DNA of 64,000 nt from Dyadobacter psychrotolerans (GCF_004349265.1 NZ_SMFL01000018.1:47978-111977); one strand, 5' to 3'; positions 34,306 through 43,098 are shown, numbered from the stretch's first letter. A program made the numbers and translations. Notes: generated by a model from the sequence alone, not told the origin.

Positions 34306-34770
34306 ATGACTAGTATAAATGGAAATAACTTCAGTGAAGCCGGAAACGGCTATTTTCAAAATCGTATAAGAAATTATATTCAGCAGTATCATCCCGACCT
34401 GCTTGATAAAGGAGATGATTTTGAAGGAAAGATTAAAGCTTGGTCTGAAGATACAATAGATCATGTTCTAACTCTTGAAAAGGAAGGCTTTCAAAGCACA
34501 GAGGCTATTGAACAATCCTTAGCCAGGACACTTGAAAGCATATCATCACCAATAGGAACTCTTCGTGATTTTATCATCGAGAATGAGGATACCATTCAAC
34601 AACTAACAGGAATATCAGATGTATCTGATAGAGAGCTTCTATTGAAGTTACTTCCACTTGTTCATACGGAAATTGAAACGGTTGAATTTTCCACAAGTCC
34701 AAGTGACATAAGCGATGCTAAGGCTCATTTACTTCGGAAAATTTCTTTGACACTTCTCCAACGAAATTAA
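34306..34770 (+). CDS. Small helical protein preceding the methylase-helicase, unknown
   Basis: I choose the ATG at 34306 (MTSINGNNFSEAG, 154 residues). The longer frame begins at a TTG inside the AT-rich promoter. The protein is soluble and mostly helical, with an N-terminal segment FQNRIRNYIQQYHPDLLDKG and an acidic middle. DUF1896-like proteins of similar size and position accompany these large helicases in Bacteroidota elements. The match is by layout only. It lies 25 bp before the 1709-aa gene, so they are cotranscribed. Confidence 0.55.
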   Translation: MTSINGNNFSEAGNGYFQNRIRNYIQQYHPDLLDKGDDFEGKIKAWSEDTIDHVLTLEKEGFQSTEAIEQSLARTLESISSPIGTLRDFIIENEDTIQQLTGISDVSDRELLLKLLPLVHTEIETVEFSTSPSDISDAKAHLLRKISLTLLQRN

Positions 34771-34795
34771 TCAGTTTCCATTTCTCATTTGTTTA

Positions 34796-37700
34796 ATGAA
34801 TAAGTTCGACGTATTAACTAATAATATAGCGGCTTTATCGACTGCTTTTGAATTATCAAAGGAGGGACGCAAAGCAAACTCAGAAGAACGCGAAGTTCTA
34901 TCTGGTTATTCTGGTTTTGGCTCAATAACAGAGATTTTATTAGATCCGAAAATTGACCAGTTATGGACTGGGAAAAAGCATCGTGTACAACCATACGTTC
35001 AGGAAATTCACGATTTAATTGAGCAATACAAACCCAACGAAAAGAAACGATATGTTGATTCTGTTAAGAACAGCGTCTTAACAAGTTTTTATACGCCGGT
35101 TCCCATTGTAGATGCCATTTCAAGCGCACTTAAAGACAATCAGGTCAACATTAAATCTGTTCTCGACCCATCCGCAGGGAACGGATTGTTTGTTGATCGT
35201 TTGAGAAAAAGCCATTCTCCCAATGATGTTGTCATGTTTGAGAAGGATTTGCTTACTGGTCTTGTACTTTCTGTAAAATCTAATGACAGAACTAGGGTTG
35301 AAGGTTTTGAGAATATTGGTGGAAGGTATCAAAATCATTTTGACTTAGTTACTTCCAATATCCCTTTTGGAGCGATATCTGTGTATGATCCTGCTTTTCA
35401 GAAGAAAGGGCCGGTTGAAGCACGAGCAGTAAATCAAATTCATAATTATTTCTTTTTGAAATCACTTGAACAAGCTAAGCCAGGTGGATTAGTTGCCTTT
35501 ATAACGACTAGTAATTTTGCTGATTCGGGATCCAACAGAGAATTTAGGGAAAGTTTATTGCAGCAGGGAAAGCTTGTTTCAGCAATTAGGCTCCCACATA
35601 ATTTATTTGAATCAGCTGGTACGCAAGTAGGCTCCGATCTAATTGTTGTCCAAAAGCGAAATAGGCCAACTATTGCGTACAGTAGAACGGAAAAAGCTTT
35701 TTTGGAAACAACTTCACATGTTTTTAATCTGTCCGATCTTAGTAATGGCAATGATGTTTTATCCAATGATTATTTTGATAGTAATCCCCAAAAGATAATT
35801 CATACAAGTAAGGTTGTTGATACTAATCAATATGGAAAACCTGCCTTTATTTACAAGCATGGAGGGAGAATTGAGGAGATTGGTAGCACCTTGAAAGGTA
35901 TTCTTACAAATGATATTCAAATCAACTTTGATAGTGAGGCATATAGCAAGGTTAGCAAGCTCCCACGCAAAAACTCAGTCTCGACTGGCCAACTTGATCT
36001 GTTTGCTCCACAACTTGATCTGTTCGCTCCGTTACCAGAGATCGAAGTAAGAAAAGCTGACCCTTTGCCATTTACCGGCAAGTTGTTCGACCATATAAGT
36101 GATGATAGTATTGTATCGCAGGGCGGTAGGATAGGTAAAGTAAGTAAAGACGATAACGGCAATCCCCTGGTTGAAGATTTTCAATTGTCATCAAAGCAAA
36201 CCAAGCAATGGGAAGCATTAATTGATATTCGTGATGCTTATTTTGGGCTTCTCAGGAGTGAGAGGGATAATCAAATTGAAGATAAAGAGTCGCGTCAGCG
36301 ATTAAATGAGTCGTATGACCTATTTACTAGCTTTTATGGACCTTTAAAGCATAAGAGCAACATGGACACGATCCTTCTCGACCCTGCCGGTAGAGAGTTG
36401 CTCTCATTGGAGAAATTTGATAAGGAAAGAAACGATTATGTAAAAACAGATATCTTCTTTGAACCGGTACACATTGCTTCGGCCAAAATTGATGTTTTTA
36501 CTCCTAATGAATCGTTAGCTGCATCCCTGAATCTGTTTGGTAGGGTGAATTTTGATTACATGGGTAGTGTCTCAGGACTGGACATCGACCATCTCAAAAA
36601 AGAATTAAGTGATAAACTCTATTTTTCGCCGATAGACGATGAATACCAGGTTAAAGATGTTTTAGGCTCAGGAAATATTTTGCAGAAAATAGAGAGCATA
36701 AAAGGTCTAGTGAATCACAATGATCCGGAAATTCAAAGGACTTTGGCATTTTTGGATACTGTTAAACCTGAGCCAGTTCCATTTGATTTGTTAGAGTTTA
36801 ATTTGGGAGAAAGGTGGATTGATCCAAATATCTATTCTCGTTTTGCTACCAACTTTTTTTCTTCTGATGTTGAAGTAAACTACTCTCCGTCAATAGACGA
36901 TTATGCGATCAAGTCTTTTGGATACAATTCTAAAATAGGCACAGAGTATGCCGTTCAAACGGATCGTCGTACTTACACCGGGATTGATTTGTTCAGATAC
37001 GCGCTATTGGATAATGTTCCGGACATTACTAAAACTGTTGAAGGTCCAGATGGAAAAGATGTAAAAGTAAGAGATGCTGAAAATGTAAGGCTGGCTTCTC
37101 AAAAAATCGATTTGATCCGAAATGGTTTCTCTGATTGGATTCAAAATCTTCCTGAAAAAGACAAGCAGGGTATTGAAAGTACGTATAACAATCTTTTTAA
37201 CGCTGAAACTAAGCCTAAGTATGATGGGTCCCATATGACCTTCCCTGGCTTAAAACTTCAAAATGTTGGTCTTGAAAAATTATACGATTCTCAAAAAGAC
37301 ACATCTTGGATGTTATTACAGAATGCAGGAGGTATAGTTGATCATGAGGTTGGAACAGGGAAGACCTTGACCATGATCGTAACTGCCTACGAAATGAAGC
37401 GTCTAGGTTTAGCGGCTAAACCAATGTTAATTGGCTTAAAAGCTAACGTAGGGGCAATTGCAGATACATTTAGAGCAGTGTATCCTGATGCTAAAATACT
37501 ATCACCCAATGAAAACGATTTTTCAAAGCCTAACAGGGAGAAATTGTTCAGCTCTATCGCAAATGAAAATTGGGACGCAATCATTTTGACTCATGATCAA
37601 TTTTCTAAAATCCCACAAAGTTTGAATGTTCAGAGAAGGATTTTAGATAAAGAAGTTGATAATCTTGAAAAGGACTTGGGTGAATTGGAAAAGTCGGGTT

Positions 37701-39925
37701 TGTCTGTCGGCACTTCAATGATGAAAGGGCTAGAAAAAAGAAAAATTTCCCTTTCGAATAACTTGAACGAAGTTGTAACCCAAATTAAGGAGAAAAAGGA
37801 CAATGTAATTGATTTTGAGAAAATGGGAATTGATTCCCTAATGGTTGATGAAAGCCATAAATTCAAGAATCTGATGTTTACGACAAGACATGATCGCGTT
37901 GCAGGCTTGGGAAATCCTATTGGATCACAAAGGGCGTTAAACATGCTCTTCGCAGTACGCACAATTCAAGAGAAAAGGGGAAGCGATAGTGGCGTTACAT
38001 TTTTCTCAGGAACACCAATTTCTAATTCTCTGACTGAGTTGTACCTTCTCTTTAAATACTTACGTCCAAAAGAATTAGAACGAAGAAAAATTGAAAATTT
38101 TGATTCATGGCTATCTGTTTTTGCTAAGAAAACGACTGACTACGAATTTTCCGTTACCAACCAGCTTATTGAAAAATCAAGGTTTAAGAACTTTATAAAA
38201 GTACCGGAACTTGCTTTAATGTATAGTCAGATCACCGACTATCGTACCGCGGAAATGGTAGGTGTTGACAGACCGAAAGCGGCTCATAAATTGGTGAATA
38301 TGAAACCAACAGAGGATCAAGCAGCTTTTACAGATAAGCTAATCGAATTTGCCCAGACAGGAAATGGTATGTTGTTGGGCAGAGCGCCATTGAGCAAATC
38401 CGAGGAAACGGCTAAAATGCTGATTGCTACCAACTATTCAAAAAAGGCAGCATTAGATATGCGCCTTATTAATCCGGATTTTCCTGACCAACCCAACTCC
38501 AAGGTAAGTGTATGTGCTGACATCATTTCAAAACATTACAAGGAGTCAAATTCTTATAAGGGAACACAAATGGTATTTTGCGATTTAGGTACTCCTTCGG
38601 CCAACTCGAATTTTAATGTATACGATGCGCTGAAAATTAAGCTCATTACTGAATATGGTATCCCTGAAAAGCAGATTCGATTTATTCACGATGCGAACAA
38701 TGATAAGCAAAGGCAACAAATAATTAAAGAAACTAATGAAGGCTCAATTCGTGTGTTAATCGGCTCAACTGAGAAGTTGGGAACTGGTGTAAATGCACAG
38801 CAACGCGTTGTTGCTCTTCATCATTTAGATGTGCCTTGGAAACCAAGTGACTTAGAACAGCGTGTTGGACGTGGATCAAGGGCTGGAAATGAAGTTGCTA
38901 AAAATCATTTTGGTAATGAAGTTCAGAATTATGTCTATGCGGTCGAAAAAACACTAGATAACTTCATGTTTAATTTGGTTCAAAATAAGTCATTATTCAT
39001 ATCCCAAATTAAGAACCAGAACATTAATATCCGGCGAATTGATGAAGGTAGTGCCGACGAAAGCAATGGTATGAATTATGCTGAATACGTAGCCCTACTG
39101 TCTGGAAACAAGGATTTACTTGAAAAAACCAAAATTGAGAAACAAATAACAGGTTTGGAGGCAGAGAAAAAAATCTTTGGAAAAGATATATCATATCAAA
39201 GAGCAGTTTACTTACAAATGGGTGTATCAATGGAGAAAACAGAAGAAAATATTTCCAAAGTTAAAGCCGACCAAAAAGCCGTTATTCGATATGATAAGGA
39301 TGGTAAACTAATACCTCTTGTCGATATGGACAAAGTGGAAGATTTAGGCCAGCTAATGTTACAAGCTGAAATGACAAACAAGAAGCACGGCACAAAGTTG
39401 ATTAGCCATATAAAAGGTTTTGATCTTACCTTAGATACTTTTCAAACTTCTATTGTAGATACGGATACAAGCACTCAAAAAATATCGCATCGATGGGAAC
39501 TGAGATCGTCTAACGACATTGGCTACAAACACAACTCGGGATATCTGCAAAGTGATAAGGTGAAAACAGCAGGGGAGTGGGTAAATAAATCAGTTGCCCC
39601 AGAAGTCTTTGAAAAGCTAATTAAGGGAATGGAAGAACGACAAGCCGGTTATATCAAAGATATGGAAATGACAAAAGATGTTTTGTCGAAAACGTGGCCA
39701 AAAGAAGGAAAATTGATGGAATTAAAGGATAGTCTGGTAATTATTGAAAAGCGACTGACTGAAAGCCTTAATCCTAATAAGGAAAAGGAGCAATATACCA
39801 GTAAGGACAATGGAATGAAAGAGATGGAGACAGAAAAAATTATAGCTTTGATTGGCAAAGCAGATACTCCACCTGGTGATGAAGCACAAAACAAAAATAG
39901 ATCCGTCATCCGCAGGGGGCTGTAA
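34796..39925 (+). CDS. Giant N6-adenine methylase / SF2 helicase (antirestriction-type)
   Basis: This 1709-residue protein has a methyltransferase domain with the SAM motif LDPSAGNGLFVDRL (about residues 122-135) and catalytic loop SNIPFG (about 184-189, the NPPY position in this family). A SNF2-like helicase follows: Walker A EVGTGKT (about 849-855), DEAH-type DESHKF (about 1018-1023), SGTPISNS and the motif VI region QRVGRGSRAGN (about 1353-1363). Related proteins (DarB-like) protect incoming DNA from restriction. Residues 399-412 carry two QLDLFAP units. The C-terminus is coiled-coil and ends MRRGL-like (SVIRRGL). Confidence 0.85.
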   Translation: MNKFDVLTNNIAALSTAFELSKEGRKANSEEREVLSGYSGFGSITEILLDPKIDQLWTGKKHRVQPYVQEIHDLIEQYKPNEKKRYVDSVKNSVLTSFYTPVPIVDAISSALKDNQVNIKSVLDPSAGNGLFVDRLRKSHSPNDVVMFEKDLLTGLVLSVKSNDRTRVEGFENIGGRYQNHFDLVTSNIPFGAISVYDPAFQKKGPVEARAVNQIHNYFFLKSLEQAKPGGLVAFITTSNFADSGSNREFRESLLQQGKLVSAIRLPHNLFESAGTQVGSDLIVVQKRNRPTIAYSRTEKAFLETTSHVFNLSDLSNGNDVLSNDYFDSNPQKIIHTSKVVDTNQYGKPAFIYKHGGRIEEIGSTLKGILTNDIQINFDSEAYSKVSKLPRKNSVSTGQLDLFAPQLDLFAPLPEIEVRKADPLPFTGKLFDHISDDSIVSQGGRIGKVSKDDNGNPLVEDFQLSSKQTKQWEALIDIRDAYFGLLRSERDNQIEDKESRQRLNESYDLFTSFYGPLKHKSNMDTILLDPAGRELLSLEKFDKERNDYVKTDIFFEPVHIASAKIDVFTPNESLAASLNLFGRVNFDYMGSVSGLDIDHLKKELSDKLYFSPIDDEYQVKDVLGSGNILQKIESIKGLVNHNDPEIQRTLAFLDTVKPEPVPFDLLEFNLGERWIDPNIYSRFATNFFSSDVEVNYSPSIDDYAIKSFGYNSKIGTEYAVQTDRRTYTGIDLFRYALLDNVPDITKTVEGPDGKDVKVRDAENVRLASQKIDLIRNGFSDWIQNLPEKDKQGIESTYNNLFNAETKPKYDGSHMTFPGLKLQNVGLEKLYDSQKDTSWMLLQNAGGIVDHEVGTGKTLTMIVTAYEMKRLGLAAKPMLIGLKANVGAIADTFRAVYPDAKILSPNENDFSKPNREKLFSSIANENWDAIILTHDQFSKIPQSLNVQRRILDKEVDNLEKDLGELEKSGLSVGTSMMKGLEKRKISLSNNLNEVVTQIKEKKDNVIDFEKMGIDSLMVDESHKFKNLMFTTRHDRVAGLGNPIGSQRALNMLFAVRTIQEKRGSDSGVTFFSGTPISNSLTELYLLFKYLRPKELERRKIENFDSWLSVFAKKTTDYEFSVTNQLIEKSRFKNFIKVPELALMYSQITDYRTAEMVGVDRPKAAHKLVNMKPTEDQAAFTDKLIEFAQTGNGMLLGRAPLSKSEETAKMLIATNYSKKAALDMRLINPDFPDQPNSKVSVCADIISKHYKESNSYKGTQMVFCDLGTPSANSNFNVYDALKIKLITEYGIPEKQIRFIHDANNDKQRQQIIKETNEGSIRVLIGSTEKLGTGVNAQQRVVALHHLDVPWKPSDLEQRVGRGSRAGNEVAKNHFGNEVQNYVYAVEKTLDNFMFNLVQNKSLFISQIKNQNINIRRIDEGSADESNGMNYAEYVALLSGNKDLLEKTKIEKQITGLEAEKKIFGKDISYQRAVYLQMGVSMEKTEENISKVKADQKAVIRYDKDGKLIPLVDMDKVEDLGQLMLQAEMTNKKHGTKLISHIKGFDLTLDTFQTSIVDTDTSTQKISHRWELRSSNDIGYKHNSGYLQSDKVKTAGEWVNKSVAPEVFEKLIKGMEERQAGYIKDMEMTKDVLSKTWPKEGKLMELKDSLVIIEKRLTESLNPNKEKEQYTSKDNGMKEMETEKIIALIGKADTPPGDEAQNKNRSVIRRGL
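35990..36031 (+). repeat. 21-bp tandem duplication encoding QLDLFAP twice
   Basis: Two adjacent 21-bp units inside the methylase-helicase gene (35990-36010 and 36011-36031) differ at only a few bases. Each encodes QLDLFAP, which fits the bacterial sliding-clamp-binding consensus QL[SD]LF. Confidence 0.8.
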
Positions 39926-39980
39926 CTTAAAATTTTCATCATCCTGATAATTGGCACAATTGGGAAAAAACTCAACACTA

Positions 39981-40075
39981 TTCAGCTATTACAATATATT
40001 GTAATAGCTGAATTTTTTTTATATCTTTATTCTATCAAATCGGTTGACAGGCCGTTAATATAAACCTCTTAAAAT
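39981..40075 (+). promoter_or_regulatory. Palindrome-controlled promoter and leader of the 106-aa gene
   Basis: A perfect 32-bp palindrome (39981-40012, half site TTCAGCTATTACAATA) covers TTG at 39999. TATCTTTA (40022-40029) follows after 20 bp. The leader has CGGTTGACAGGCCG and ATAAACCTCTTAAAATT. It is the longest and most symmetrical of the three copies. Confidence 0.78.
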
Positions 40076-40081
40076 TTATTT

Positions 40082-40402
40082 ATGTCAAAAGTATTTAAAA
40101 CCATCGTCGTCGAGCATCTTGATAAGGAAGAAAACGAAGATGTTGTCAATATCTTGAATCAGATCATTAGTCATGGAATAGTTGGCAGTGGGAGTAAAGC
40201 TTTTATGTATGCAGTTCGCCAGTATCCACGTAACACTCAGATTATAGCAAGTCTCAAATCTTCACTGGAACAGACAAAAGCAGAGCTAGAAACTTTTCGG
40301 CGAAATGCACGAAAATTCAAAGAGGTGATTGCGTTTGTTTCAAGCCTTGATAGCCAGGATCCTGATAGTTTTCACAGCGCTTCAGAGCTATTAAATAAGT
40401 GA
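40082..40402 (+). CDS. Small protein of the palindrome regulon, unknown
   Basis: This 106-residue soluble protein has an alpha/beta N-terminal half (VFKTIVVEHLDKEENEDVVNILNQIISHG) and a coiled-coil-like helix (about residues 60-88, SLKSSLEQTKAELETFRRNARK). No family is recognised. It has the same promoter as ssb and the DUF932 gene, so it probably belongs to the DNA-uptake or establishment set. The size and fold leave open that it is itself the DNA-binding regulator. Its stop codon overlaps a GTGACA palindrome. Confidence 0.6.
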   Translation: MSKVFKTIVVEHLDKEENEDVVNILNQIISHGIVGSGSKAFMYAVRQYPRNTQIIASLKSSLEQTKAELETFRRNARKFKEVIAFVSSLDSQDPDSFHSASELLNK

Positions 40403-40415
40403 CAGGCTGTCACTT
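40397..40415 (+). repeat. GTGACAGGCTGTCAC palindrome, copy 5 of 5
   Basis: AAGTGACAG-G-CTGTCACTT has 9-bp arms. It overlaps the stop codon of the 106-aa gene, as copies 2 and 3 overlap other stop codons. Confidence 0.7.
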
Positions 40416-40598
40416 TAACCACAAATTAACAAATGAGGAAAGATTTTAGCTTCCCTCATTTGTTAGGTAACCGGCAGATCACAATGTAAGTTTTTTAATG
40501 GTTCACTTTTTTTAAGTTGGCAGCTTACGATTTTTTATATGCCTATTAGGCAATGAAAATGGACTAAATTGTGACTTTTTTTTCGTTTTTATGTTAAA

Positions 40599-40616
40599 AT
40601 ACGTCTCAAGACGTAT
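40599..40616 (+). promoter_or_regulatory. Operator-like palindrome before the GNAT-LuxR operon
   Basis: ATACGTCT-CA-AGACGTAT lies 33 bp before the acetyltransferase start codon. A closely related palindrome (GGTACGTCTTAAGACGTACC) lies after the operon at 42269. It is a candidate site for the LuxR-type regulator encoded in the operon. Confidence 0.6.
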
Positions 40617-40649
40617 GTCATTATTTCAGAATTAAACATTTATAAAATT

Positions 40650-41234
40650 ATGAAATTAGCTAAGCGTTGTGACAAAAACCTCATTGTAAAAATACTAACT
40701 GATTCATTTCAAGACAATAAGAGTATCAATTACCTTATTCCAAATGATTCAAAACGTATAAATAGAATTTCAGAACTAATGGCGTACTCATTCGAAGTTT
40801 GTATGGCAAGTGGTAAGGTATTTCTCTCCGATGATGAACAAGCATGCGCATTAGTTTCAGCTCCTGAAAAAAAGAAAACGACACTCTCCGGACTATTCCA
40901 CGAAGTTCGGCTGGTCCTTCTTGGGATCGGATTAAATAATGCTCTCAAAGCTATGAAACGAGAAAAAGCAATTTCTGCTAATTACCCAGACAGCCCAATT
41001 TACTACTTGTGGTTTATAGGTGTAAAACCACAAGCGCAGTCCAAAGGTGTAGGAGGAAAGCTATTAACGGAGATTATTGAAGATGCGAAAGTTGAACATC
41101 GCCCAATTTTCTTGGAAACATCTACTTTAAAGAATATTCCTTGGTATGAAAGGTACGGATTGAAAATCTACAAAGAGCTAGATTTTGGATATACTCTATA
41201 TTTAATCAGTAATAAAACAAATGACAGTATCTAA
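40650..41234 (+). CDS. GNAT-family N-acetyltransferase
   Basis: This 194-residue protein has acetyl-CoA-binding motif A at about residues 122-140 (YLWFIGVKPQAQSKGVGGKLL, with the Q/R-x-x-G-x-G/A pattern QSKGVG). Motif B (IFLETSTLKNIPWYERYGLKIY) follows at about 152-173. The substrate may be a small molecule or protein and cannot be read from the sequence. The gene overlaps the LuxR-type gene by 14 bp, so the two are translationally linked and the regulator may respond to the acetylated product. Confidence 0.85.
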   Translation: MKLAKRCDKNLIVKILTDSFQDNKSINYLIPNDSKRINRISELMAYSFEVCMASGKVFLSDDEQACALVSAPEKKKTTLSGLFHEVRLVLLGIGLNNALKAMKREKAISANYPDSPIYYLWFIGVKPQAQSKGVGGKLLTEIIEDAKVEHRPIFLETSTLKNIPWYERYGLKIYKELDFGYTLYLISNKTNDSI

Positions 41235-42225
41235 TACAGATATGAATGTGGTAACTGCGACCTTTATAGTTTTCGAAATTATAATGCTATTGTTCCAGTT
41301 GCCTATATATTTGGCAAAAAGAGAAAAGATCCGGAAGTATTATTTAATACTTCTCATTCTATTGATAATTAAAAATATTGCGATGGGGTTATTTCCAGAC
41401 CCAAGAATAAGTTTTATTCCCATTGGCGTTCAATACGGATTAACGTACGGCGCTGGCTTCATCATGGCTTCATATTTCCCGTTTTATTTTTATAAAGCCT
41501 ATGATATAAGCCAGTTAAAATGGCATGCAACAAGAGGTATTTACTTTTTTTTGCATCTTCCTTTTTTTTTGATAACTGGGATAACATACTTGTTAAAAAA
41601 GGATATTGATCAGGCTATTGATAATGGCCTGATCATACCTGCAATTTATGGGATCGTATTAGGTTATGTTCTATTTAACGCTATCCGGGAGAAGTACAGA
41701 TATGTAGAAAGAAAGGACTATCTACAAATTGTCGGAGTCTATTTTGCAGTAATACCTTATGCAACCCTTGCCTTTTTTGCATACTTTCGAATTGAGCAGG
41801 TGAACGAAGCATTATTAACCAATGGTGGATTTGCAATCATTACACTTTTATTTGTGAGGCAATCAATTCGTGATGTACGAAGCGATCTTGAAAGATTAAA
41901 AGAAATTGACAAAGCTTTGCCTGATGTTTCATTGGAAGAAAATAAAGCTACACTTATGCCCTTGGAGTTTGCATACAAAGAAGAACCAGTCTTAGTAAAT
42001 GATTCTTATGATCCAGGTATGAGATTAGAAATGAATATGAATGAATTTGGTCTTACTACAAAGGAGAAAGAAGTAGTCAGGCTCCTAAAATTAGGCTATA
42101 CTAACGAAGAGATAGGGAATTCACTGAATATTCAAGTAGGTACGGTTAAAAAACATTTGGAAAACACCTTCAAAAAGGTACTTGTTAAAAACAGACTTGA
42201 ATTGATTCACAAACTAGAAAATTAA
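41221..42225 (+). CDS. Membrane-bound LuxR-type transcriptional regulator
   Basis: This 334-residue protein has about seven membrane helices in its first 220 residues. A cytoplasmic linker and a C-terminal GerE/LuxR helix-turn-helix follow (about residues 278-334, LTTKEKEVVRLLKLGYTNEEIGNSL ... VGTVKKHLENTFKKVLVKNR in parts). A membrane sensor fused directly to a DNA-binding domain allows one-component signalling. The palindromes at 40599 and 42269 flank its operon and could be its own targets. It overlaps the upstream acetyltransferase gene. Confidence 0.8.
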   Translation: MTVSNTDMNVVTATFIVFEIIMLLFQLPIYLAKREKIRKYYLILLILLIIKNIAMGLFPDPRISFIPIGVQYGLTYGAGFIMASYFPFYFYKAYDISQLKWHATRGIYFFLHLPFFLITGITYLLKKDIDQAIDNGLIIPAIYGIVLGYVLFNAIREKYRYVERKDYLQIVGVYFAVIPYATLAFFAYFRIEQVNEALLTNGGFAIITLLFVRQSIRDVRSDLERLKEIDKALPDVSLEENKATLMPLEFAYKEEPVLVNDSYDPGMRLEMNMNEFGLTTKEKEVVRLLKLGYTNEEIGNSLNIQVGTVKKHLENTFKKVLVKNRLELIHKLEN

Positions 42226-42268
42226 ATCAAAACTGTACTTTTTTAATCCAATCATGTATTTATTTTAT

Positions 42269-42292
42269 ATGGTACGTCTTAAGACGTACCAT
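42269..42292 (+). terminator. Perfect palindrome after the LuxR-type gene, terminator or operator
   Basis: ATGGTACGTCTT and its reverse complement form a 24-bp perfect palindrome followed by TTTTATTT, so it can terminate transcription. It also repeats the ACGTCT/AGACGT arms of the palindrome at 40599. Confidence 0.65.
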
Positions 42293-42413
42293 TTTTATTT
42301 AAAAATATTTCGAAAAATATATCAAATTAGACTTTTTTCGTATTGTCATAGAAAATGTTTTCTACCAATTTTGATAAAGTATTTCAGCCACTAATATTTT
42401 CTACTTTATACTT

Positions 42414-42689
42414 ATGGAAACTGCAATTCAAACTGCAACGAAACATTTTCGGTCTTTGAACTGTGTAAATACAGTTGATAATAATCGAACTTCTATCCCT
42501 TCTCATTCTGTTGAAAGCACCTTATTAAAATTTGGTAGCGATGCTTTTGAGCCAATTATTCTAGATATTAGGGGATCTGGCTCCGAGCTTGTTCCTAAAA
42601 TGAGACTTCATTTTACGACCAAAGAATGGTTTGGATTAGATTTTAGCTATCGACTATTTATTATGAAAGCTTTTTATGACAACCTTTAA
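42414..42689 (+). CDS. Small protein, paralogue of the 70-aa protein at 25776
   Basis: This 91-residue protein has C-terminal blocks FGSDAFEP, LVPKMRLHFTTKEWFG and YRLFIMKAFY that align with the protein at 25776. The 34-residue N-terminus is unrelated and Thr/Asn-rich. There is no signal peptide or membrane segment. It stands alone between the LuxR-type gene and a three-gene cluster. Two copies on one element suggest a plasmid function, but none can be named. Confidence 0.5.
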   Translation: METAIQTATKHFRSLNCVNTVDNNRTSIPSHSVESTLLKFGSDAFEPIILDIRGSGSELVPKMRLHFTTKEWFGLDFSYRLFIMKAFYDNL

Positions 42690-42831
42690 ACGCTCAACCA
42701 AGTATTGAAGCAACTTGGTTTGTATTCACATGTTTTAATTTCCACTATACATCACAAAGCCGAAATGTAATATTTACTTTTAGGCGAACCATCTATATCC
42801 TCTAAATACATCAGATAATTTGTAAGTTAAA

Positions 42832-42876
42832 TTATAATATATTAAATTTATATTTTATAATTTAACTTACTTTTTC
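42832..42876 (+). promoter_or_regulatory. AT-rich inverted repeat before the 73-aa gene
   Basis: GTTAAATTATAATATA and TATATTTTATAATTTAAC lie as a long imperfect inverted repeat (about 42825-42868) close to the start codon. The composition matches the other AT-rich start regions of this backbone. Confidence 0.4.
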
Positions 42877-43098
42877 ATGCTTACATCTTGTGAAATGCCA
42901 AATTGTTTCGGGATAAGATATATTGCGAAATTACGCGGATGGGGAGAAGATTTGTGCCAAATTACTTCCATCTTAATAGACAACACTTATCCTAAAACCA
43001 GCTATTTTTTTGCTAAACGTATAATGTCCATAGTTAGCCAAATTCAAATATTTTACAACGAGATACTAAAATTAAATAGCCATGTTACTATCGTCTAA
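42877..43098 (+). CDS. Small protein, first of a three-gene cluster, unknown
   Basis: This 73-residue protein has two Cys in CEMPNC near the N-terminus. It contains an amphipathic to hydrophobic helix (about residues 43-60) and no clear signal peptide. It overlaps the next gene by 17 bp. I recognise no family. Its start lies just after an AT-rich inverted repeat, which supports expression. Confidence 0.4.
   Translation: MLTSCEMPNCFGIRYIAKLRGWGEDLCQITSILIDNTYPKTSYFFAKRIMSIVSQIQIFYNEILKLNSHVTIV

Noticed and set aside
40469..40489. Ninth copy of the 23-bp repeat
   Set aside because: Only AATGTAAG and a few scattered bases agree.
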